From contig QPMI01000236.1 in NCBI GenBank assembly GCA_004431415.1, positions 1 through 64,000 of the forward strand: a stretch of 64,000 nt of DNA. Direction: 5' to 3'. The position numbers and the translations under genes were made by a program. Of the stretch, positions 56,641-64,000 are shown piece after piece; position 1 is the first letter of the stretch, and the number at the start of each line of letters is the position of its first letter. The notes beneath the pieces are model-generated. The model was not told the DNA's origin and ran no database searches. It saw nothing but the letters and a program-made list of their open reading frames with translations. This stretch comes from Cyanophora paradoxa (taxonomy: Eukaryota > Glaucocystophyceae > Cyanophorales > Cyanophoraceae).

Positions 56641-59527
56641 CGTGCGCGCCGCGATGCGCGATTTCGCGATTGCTGTAGACGTCGACTTCGGCACTGATTT
56701 AATTTGCGGCCCGCACGATCAGAGACGCCGCGGGCGGTGCGCCCGAGCTCTCGGCGCTCGAAGCGCTGCACCCGGACGCGCTGGAGGCGGTGCTGCTGCG
56801 CCTCGGGCTCGTCGAGGCGTGGCGGAGCCTGCGGCCGGTCAGCAGGGCGATGCGCGCGGCGGTCGATCGCGTGGTGGCGTGGCCGGCGCTGCGGCTCAAG
56901 GCGGACACCGTCGAAAAGCTCCAGCTGGCAGCAGCACGCTTCGCTCGTGATCAGCCGCGCCAGAGGAGGCGCGCACGTGTGCAAGTGCCTCGTATTACGC
57001 TGGCCGCCGGCGCCGCGATTGAATTGATCACCTGGATCGATGACGACGGCCAGCGTCTTGTGTGCGAAAAGAGCCTCGAGGCCATTTCGTCCCTGTTTTC
57101 CGCCTGCTCGGCGTCCAGCGGGAGCGGCGGCAGCGTCGGCAGCATCTCTCTTACGCTCGACATAAGCTCCTCAATGAAGGAACAATTCAAGGCGCAAGCC
57201 GGTGTGGCACTTGTGTCGGTGATCAATGAGACCCAGCGCTTCATTCCAGCCATGCTCGAGCCGCTGAGCAGCCCCGAGGCGGAGGGCGGCAGCCGCCACT
57301 CGCTCAAGAGCGTCGGCGTCCAGCTGAAATGGAGCATGTTCGCCATCCAGATGCCAAATGACATCGTTCAGCTTCTGTCACGCTTCCCGCGCCTCGAGCG
57401 GCTGGAGCCGCTGCAGCCATACGTGCTGGACAACGTCGCCTCTGCCATTCCAGCCTTGCTGCCCGCGCTGCGTTCCGCATTCGTTAGGTTCAGCGACGGC
57501 GCGGCACTCGCCCGCCTCGCCTCGCACCCTGCGCTCGAGGAGCTGAGCGTGTCGACCACGGGGAGGCACGAGGGGGACAGTCGCGGACCCGCGAGCGGTT
57601 TCGACGCCTTCGCGGCGGGCCCAGTCGCTTCTCGCCTGCGAAAGCTGAAGATAACCTTGTGCGCATGCATATGCCCCATCTCCAATTCATTTCGAACCTG
57701 CTGCGATCCGATACATTTATCGATATCCTTCAATGTTTTGGCTGCAGCTGACCCCGCAGCGCACGCAGCAGCAGCGGGTCCGAGCCGGAGTTCAACATCG
57801 CGGATCTCCCCTCGCTGCGCCGCCTCACCTCTCTTGAGGCGCTGGAGCTCAACGTCGATTTGTGCCATAACGTTCGCTCTCTTTCTTATAAATAATTCGC
57901 TATTAACACCGGCTGCATATGGGCGGATCCTAAACCAGGAGCAAGACGAAGGCGCTGCGGAGACCCTGGAATCGGCCGTGCTGCTTTTTTCGCGCATGGA
58001 CGAGTACCTTGCGGGCATGCAGCGGCTCCGCACGCTCGACCTCGGCGTTCGCTTTGACAGCAAGAATGCCAAGCACATCCAGGCCATCGCCCGCCCCTTC
58101 CCCGCCCTCTGCGAACGCTACCCGGTCGAATTCAACTGCCGCCTCGGCGTTGGCAACCGTGCGTGATTCGCTTCGCGAACTCTCTAGATTCTATAATTAT
58201 ATATATGAAATCCGTGCTCTAAATGAAATCCTAGTCTTGTTATAAAATACTCTAGACTCTAGACTCTATAAATCCTCGCTTCGCTTCGCGAATTATATCC
58301 TGCATTACTGCGAATTTTATTTCCTTGCAGCGTTCATGAATTTGGACGACGACTCGAAGCCCGAAGTGGACTCTGCGCTCGCGGAGCTGCTTCGCGCCGC
58401 GGGGACCTCCCTGGTCGTACTCTCGGGAGGAATTACGCGCGGAGAGGCGTTCTCCGCCCTCGCCGACTGCCCGCGGCTGCGAGAACTGCGCCTGCTCGAC
58501 AAGCTGGGCAACCCCAAACAAGTCGACTCGCGCTGGCGGCCCCAGCCGCCAGACTGGCTCGCGCGGGGCGACCACGAGACCCTTGCAAGGCTGCGCCGGC
58601 TGCGCAAGCTCGACCTCGAATTTATTTACGCTGGGCGCCTTGGCCCGGCGCACCTGCGCTGCCTCGCCCGCTCCCTCACAGAGCTCTGCGCGCACTCCCT
58701 CGCCGAACTCCACCTCAAGATTTGTGCGTGCAAGCTGCTTTCTTTCTATCTGCTTTCTTTCTCGTGCCGCCCAATGATATTCAATATTGCAAACACGCGA
58801 TCGTGCCGCCAAATTCAAGCACTCGCGATCGTGCCGCCAAATTAATTATATTGCAACCCGCCGCGACCCGCCGCTTTCTGAGATTATAAATTAAGCTTAA
58901 GATTCAAGCACTAGCTATATAGTGCAGCGCAATTAAATTGCAACCCGCCTCGACCCGCTCGCCCTCACTCTAAATCTCGCTCTCGCTCGCGATTGCCGCG
59001 GCCCTGCAGTCACGGAGGACGAGGCGGGCGTGGACGCGGCGCTCGCGGAGCTGCTTCGGGCGGCGGCGCCGGTGCTCGTCGAGCTCATCGTCGGCGCGGC
59101 GGTGCTCAAAGGGGAGGCCGCGACCGCGCTGGCCGCCTGCCCGCGCCTCAAGCGGGTGGATCTGCTCGAGCCCGGTGTCCCCGACACGCCCTGGGAGCCC
59201 GTCCCGGTCGCCGAGGCGGTGGACGTGCTCGCGGCGTGCCCCACCGTCGAAGCGATCTTGGGCCTCATCGTGCCCTTCAGCAGCGAGCGGGAGGCATCGG
59301 AGCTGGTCGAGCCGCTGCGCCGCCTCGCGACCTCCCGTGCCTTCGACAGCCCCAGCTGCTTTTTCATTCTCCGGCCAGGCGGGAGGCTCCGCGGCGAGCG
59401 GCTGGAAAAGGCTGTGAACCTCGCGATGGAGCTCGTCCTCGCCGCCTTCCCGAGGGCGGCAGTCGAGACCCCGGAGGGAATTTACATTCACCCTTACTTC
59501 CTTCCTGGCGGCCGGTATAGGTACTAG
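56640..59527 (+). CDS. F-box/leucine-rich-repeat protein, tandem copy A
   Basis: An F-box-like segment (PELSALEALHPDALEAVLLR, then LVEAWRSLRPVSRAMRAAVD, from about 56,741) is followed by LRR-like segments across five exon blocks: 56,741-57,655; about 57,780-57,875 (DLPSLRRLTSLEALELNVD); about 57,985-58,160 (MQRLRTLDLGVRFD); about 58,333-58,722 (DCPRLRELRLLDKLG and GDHETLARLRRLRKLDLEF); and about 59,012-59,527 (ACPRLKRVDLLEPGVPD). Introns have GT(G) donors and AG acceptors. The 5' end is uncertain because the F-box frame meets a stop just upstream, so a small first exon is likely. F-box/LRR proteins choose substrates for SCF ubiquitin ligases by family knowledge; the target is unknown. Confidence 0.6.
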
Positions 59528-59756
59528 TATTTGCAATTGACGGAGAGCTGTACTTAAATTCGCGATTGACGTCGGCATTGTCGAGCCTCGGAGTTTACAG
59601 CTGCGACGGATGCTAGCGCTGCGCATGCAATCTTGAATAATTTCAATGACTAGTCCTGGGGGCGCGCCGGCGGGCCGCGCGGTTCCGGGGGCCGGAGCCG
59701 AACGCGAAAATATTCAATGGGATCGGAATTTAATATTACTCCTCAGGGTATATATG

Positions 59757-60215
59757 CTAGCTACAGATATATCGTCTCTAGATCTCCTTCGAATTCTCCT
59801 TTTTATAGCTCTTTTCGAGCTTTGTTTTATTCTCTCTTCGCTTGCATATATATCCGCATATGCATGCGCAGCCGGTATATATGGGGGCCGGCGCCGAGCT
59901 CGACGCGTATACGAGGCGGTCGCGAGGAAACTTGATTTTCGCGCGGAAGGGATATATCGATATCGAGATCTAGATCTAGATCTCGAGGGATATCGATGGC
60001 GATCGAGAGCTCGAGGAGGCCGGGTCGGCGGTCAATTGAAGGGAGCTCCACATATATAGCTATATATATATAGGAAGGGCTGAGGACAATCCGCGAAAAT
60101 ACCCGCGAAATCCGGCGACCTGTGCGCTCATCCGCACATTTCGCGCTCGTAGCATCAATCTGCCGCGAAATATGGAGCGAAGACGATCCAAGCGGCTTCG
60201 TAACGAAGCTCCGAC
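59757..60215. promoter_or_regulatory. Upstream region of F-box gene B (copy of the region before gene A)
   Basis: Same ordered blocks as 56,175-56,640 (GAATTCTCCTTTTTATAGCT, CGAGCTTTGTTTTATT, CATATGCATGCGCAGCCGGT, ATATATGGGGGCCG), with an added (GATCTA)n stretch near 59,965. Confidence 0.55.
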
Positions 60216-63202
60216 GTGCGCGCCGCGATGCGCGATTTCGCGATTGCTGTAGACGTCGACGTCGACGTCGGCACTGATTTGCGGCCCGCACGATCAGAGA
60301 CGCCGCGGGCGGTGCGCCGGCGCCCGAGCTCTCGGCGCTCGAAGCGCTGCACCCGGACGCGCTGGAGGCGGTGCTGCTGCGCCTCGGGCTCGTCGAGGCG
60401 TGGCGGAGCCTGCGGCCGGTCAGCAGGGCGATGCGCGCGGCGGTCGATCGCGTGGCAGCGTGGCCGGCGCTGCGGCTCAAGGCGGACACTGTCGAAAAGC
60501 TCCAGCTGGCAGCAGCGCGCTTCGCTCGCGATCAGCCGCGGAAGAGGAGGCGCGCACGTGAGCAAGCGCCTCGCATCACGCTGGCCGCCGGCGCCGCGAT
60601 TGAATTGATCACCGGGATCGATGACGACGGCAAGCATACGCGTCCAGTGATCGTGAGCGAAAAACGGATTGACGCCATCTCGGCCCTGTTTTCCGCCTGC
60701 TCGGCGTCCAGCGGCGGTCTCGGCAGCCTCAAGGTTTCTCTGCAGCTGGCGCTCGACCTGTGCAGAAGCTACGATCGCGAGCTGGAGGAATCGGGAGAGA
60801 AAAGCATCGAAAAAGCTATTTTGGCCGCGCTCGACCTGCTGAGCCGGCCGGAAGCGGAGGGCGGCAGCCGCCACACGCTCAGGAGCGTCAGCGTCCAGCT
60901 CAAAATGGGCATGCATATGCACATTCTTGCATCTCAGGCTTCGGAGGGACTTGTGCAGCTGCTGTCCCGCTTCCCGCGCCTCGAGCGGCTGGAGCTGCCC
61001 TACCTCCTGGACAGCGGAGCTTCGAATTCGAACGCAGCCGTCCCTGCCGCGCTGCCCACGCTGCGTTCCGCGGTCGTTTGCCTTCGCGACGGCGCGGCCC
61101 TCGCCCGCCTCGCTTTTCATCCGGCGCTTGAGGAGCTCGATGTCTCGGTCTTAGAGCCCGATTGGGTTGACCGCGGACCGAGGAGCGGCTTTGATGTTTT
61201 CGCGGCGGGCCCCGCCGCCGCACGGCTGCGAAAGCTGAAGATAACTTTGTGCGGACTTCTTCGAATTCTTGGATATTTTAGATATAATCGCTGTATGCAT
61301 CTGCTGACCATGCAGCGCGCACAGCACCAGCGGATATATATATCGGTCTGAAGCTGAGCCGGGGTTCGATATCGCGGACCTGCCCTCTCTGCGCCACCTC
61401 ACCTCTCTCGAGGCGCTGGAGCTCAACTTCGACTTGGATTGTGATGTTCGCCGGCAGGTCAGTCCGGCTTGGATCTTCTCGGCTATAGCTAGTCCGCCAC
61501 CAAGAGAAAGCCAAGGCCTTAGGGGACTGAGAACAGCCTCTAGCAAGAAGAAGCTTTGAAGCCGCTCAGATCTGAATTAATTTCTAATCGAACGTTGTAG
61601 GCTGAGCTTGACAGTTTCACACAGACCTTCGATGATCAAGGATTTGTTCGAACATACGAATCGGACGAATCGATATCGGGAGAATCGGAAGAAGATTCCG
61701 AGGAGTCAGTGCTGCTGGGCCCGGCGTGGCCGTTCTCTCTGCTAGACGAGCACCTCGCGGGCCTGCAGCGGCTGCGCACGCTCGACCTCCACATAGAATT
61801 CGATACTAAAGAAGTCGACGCCGAACAAATCCGGGCTGTAGCCTGCCCGCTCCCCGCTCTCTGCGACCGCAACTTCGCCAACTTCGACTGCCGCCTCAGT
61901 ATCGGCAACCGTGCGCGATTCGCTTTGCAAATCAAATCCTCCATTATCGCGACCTCGGAATGCCCACGGAAGGCCCAACGCGTATGAGATCCCTGCTGCC
62001 AGCTGTGAAGCTCGACGGGCTGCGCACAGATAGACATTCATGATCATCGCCTCTCATTAATCCTCCATACGACCTATAGATGTTCACCCGCCAGTTTTGA
62101 TTTCCTCGCAGCATTCCTAGAATTGGACGCCGAATCCAAGCTGGAGGTGGATTCGGCGCTCGCAGAACTTCTTCGCGCGGCGGGGCCCTCCCTGATAGCT
62201 CTCGGGGGAGAAATCGCGCGCGGAGAAGCGTTCTCCGCCCTCGCCGCCTGCCCGCGGCTGCAGGAACTGCACCTGCTCGACAAGCTGGGGGCCTATGTCC
62301 GGCTCGACTCGCACTGGCGGCCTGAGCCGCCGGACTGGCTCGCGCGGGGCGACCACGAGACCCTCGCAGGGCTGCGCCGGCTCCGCATTCTCGACCTCGA
62401 TCTCTTTTACGCGGGGCGCCTCGGCCCGGCACACCTGCGCTGCCTCGCCCGCTCCGCCACAGAGCTCTGCGCGCACTCCCTCACCGAACTTCGCCTCAAG
62501 ATTTGTGCGTGCAAGCTGCTTTCTGAATTTCTATCCAATCTTGTAAATGTGTTTAGATAAAGATTTGAGATTTGTGCGTGCAAGCTGCTTTCTGAATTTC
62601 TATCCAATCTTGTAAATGTGTAAATGTAAATGTGCCGCCCAACCTGCCTCCACCCAATAGCCCTCACTCTCGCTCTCGCTCGCCGCGGCCGTGCAGTCAC
62701 GGAGGACGAGGCGGGCGTGGACGCGGCGCTCGCGGAGCTGCTCCGGGCGGCGGCGCCGGCGCTCGTCGAGCTCGGCGTTGGCGCGGCGGTCCTCAAGGGG
62801 GAGGCCGCGGCCGCGCTCGCCGCCTGCCCGCGCCTGGAACGGTTGGAGCTGGTCGAGCCCGGGGTCCCCGACACGCGCTGGGAGCCCGTCCCCATCGCCG
62901 AGGCGGTGGATGCCGTCATCGCCTGCCCCTGCGTCAAAGTGATCTCGGGCTTCATAGTGCCCTTCAGCAGCGAGCGGGAGGCGGCGGAGCTGCTCGGGCC
63001 TCTGTCACGCCTCGCTGCCTCTCGCGCCTTCGACTGCCGCAGCTGCTCCTTCACACTCCGGCCCCGGGGGAGGCTGTGCTGCAAATCGAAACTGAAGGTC
63101 AAGGCCGTCAAGCTCGCGAAAAAGCTCGTCCACACCGCCTTCCCGAAGGCAGCGGTCAAGACCCCTGATGGGACGACGTATCGAGGAGGACACAGGTTCT
63201 AG
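60216..63202 (+). CDS. F-box/leucine-rich-repeat protein, tandem copy B
   Basis: Same exon order as copy A: F-box block from about 60,320 (two extra residues, APAPELS); RKLKITL end near 61,250; DLPSLRHLTSLEALELNFD near 61,378; an additional spliced segment near 61,600-61,700 (GESEEDSEESVLLGP); LQRLRTLDLHIEFDTKEVDA near 61,760; ACPRLQELHLLDKLGAYVRL near 62,245; ACPRLERLELVEPGVPDTRW near 62,823; stop at 63,202. Identity with copy A is highest in the F-box and last exon and lower in the LRR surface positions, as expected if the ligand surface diversifies. The 5' end is unresolved for the same reason as in copy A. Confidence 0.6.
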
Positions 63203-64000
63203 GTAGCTCGACATCAATATAAATATTGCCACGAGAAAACGTTAACATCTCATGATCAGCAAGTACTAGTAGTTTTCCTTCCGCGAACGTTGCCACAAGC
63301 TCGAGCGAGTTTTCTAAGCCTGGCCTCCTTCTCCCTTTAAATAAATTTCTGCACGTCTTTTGTGCACATGCATATGCGCAGCTTCATTACCTATATCTCG
63401 CAGTTGTTGAAGCTCGTGTACATCGCGATACACTCTAGATCTGTCGACGTCAATTTTCTGTCAGCTTGCAGACATATAAAAGACGTGTACAGCCCATTGA
63501 GCGGCATTCATTCTCTCTTGCTCTAGATCTATCATGCCAACACATACAATAACAAAGAGGATTCACGTTATAGCACTTGCGAGCATTACTGTTAAAAACG
63601 AAGGCCATAATACAGGACTCACAAGACAGGGGATTCGCCCCACTTCAAGTCTCTCAAAAAAACACATAGCATGAGACAGGAGACCTTGTTGCAGTGCTAA
63701 GACTTCGAAAAAGTGGAAATCTAAAAACTAACATGCTATGATGCGGCGCCGGCTCCAAAAATTAAACGCGCACAAATTAAAGCCCCATCTGCAATACATA
63801 CGTGCAGTGAAAATAATAACATGAGCCAGTTCCGTACATTACGTAAGTAAAGACTAGTACTACCGTAAGTAAAGACCAGTACTACGTTACGCAAATCACT
63901 TCAGCGCTTATATAAATCCACTCCGTTATACGTAAAGAGTCCGGATCTCTACGTATACGTCTCACACGAAGGCGAAGAAAGGTGCGGCGGCGGCGGCGGC
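63203..64000. other. No gene recognised
   Basis: Mixed composition with short dyads, a repeated AAGTAAAGACxAGTACTAC motif near 63,845-63,880 and a GGC trinucleotide run at the very end of the window (from about 63,984), which may start a new coding or repeat region. Confidence 0.5.

Noticed and set aside
1-64000. tRNA, rRNA or bacterial operon signals
   Set aside because: None recognised on reading; introns and gene content are eukaryotic outside the viral block.

Overview
The window is eukaryotic nuclear DNA, very probably from a flagellated single-celled alga or protist. It carries an integrated Polinton-like virus (PLV) at its left end. Bases 1 to about 18,400 are AT-richer, intron-free and densely coding. 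The rest is strongly GC-rich, with genes split by short introns (about 50-180 bases). Those introns have CTGAC-type branch points close to the acceptor, and a minority use GC-AG instead of GT-AG ends. A HYDIN gene implies a motile cilium with a central pair. Haptophytes, pelagophytes and prasinophytes would all fit; the lineage cannot be fixed from sequence alone.

Region 1 (1-18,399) is the PLV, with its left end outside the window. In order it holds: a broken minus-strand surface protein with acidic repeats and a LamG-like end; a frame-broken patatin phospholipase joined to an F5/8-type C (discoidin-like) domain; two divergent penton/minor-capsid-like paralogues; the major capsid protein; an FtsK/A32-type packaging ATPase; an unknown probable virion protein; a run of small basic proteins with AT-hook-like tails; a primase-SF3 helicase; a protein-primed-type DNA polymerase B with an endonuclease VII-like zinc finger; and a DDE (retroviral-type) integrase. 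ATPase, polymerase and most of the integrase are open. Several others are interrupted by single-base frame breaks, one of them inside a G run. No maturation protease is seen.

Region 2 (18,400-27,170) is host repeat territory: a 3.5-kb foldback palindrome abutting the PLV sequence, a partial third arm, AT-rich repeats, a perfect 30-bp hairpin, a GAGTC/GACTC satellite, a 495-bp inverted-repeat element and a GC-rich low-complexity block.

Region 3 (27,200-56,140) holds host genes: an ATG11/ATG17-like autophagy scaffold (minus) head to head with a complete HYDIN gene (about 4,800 codons, about 31 introns); a glyoxalase/VOC-fold gene (minus) head to head with a gene encoding a GlcD-type FAD oxidase that appears fused to a creatininase-family amidohydrolase; and a membrane-anchored coiled-coil protein (minus).

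Region 4 (56,175-63,202) is a tandem duplication of an F-box/leucine-rich-repeat gene including its upstream region. The last 800 bases show no gene.
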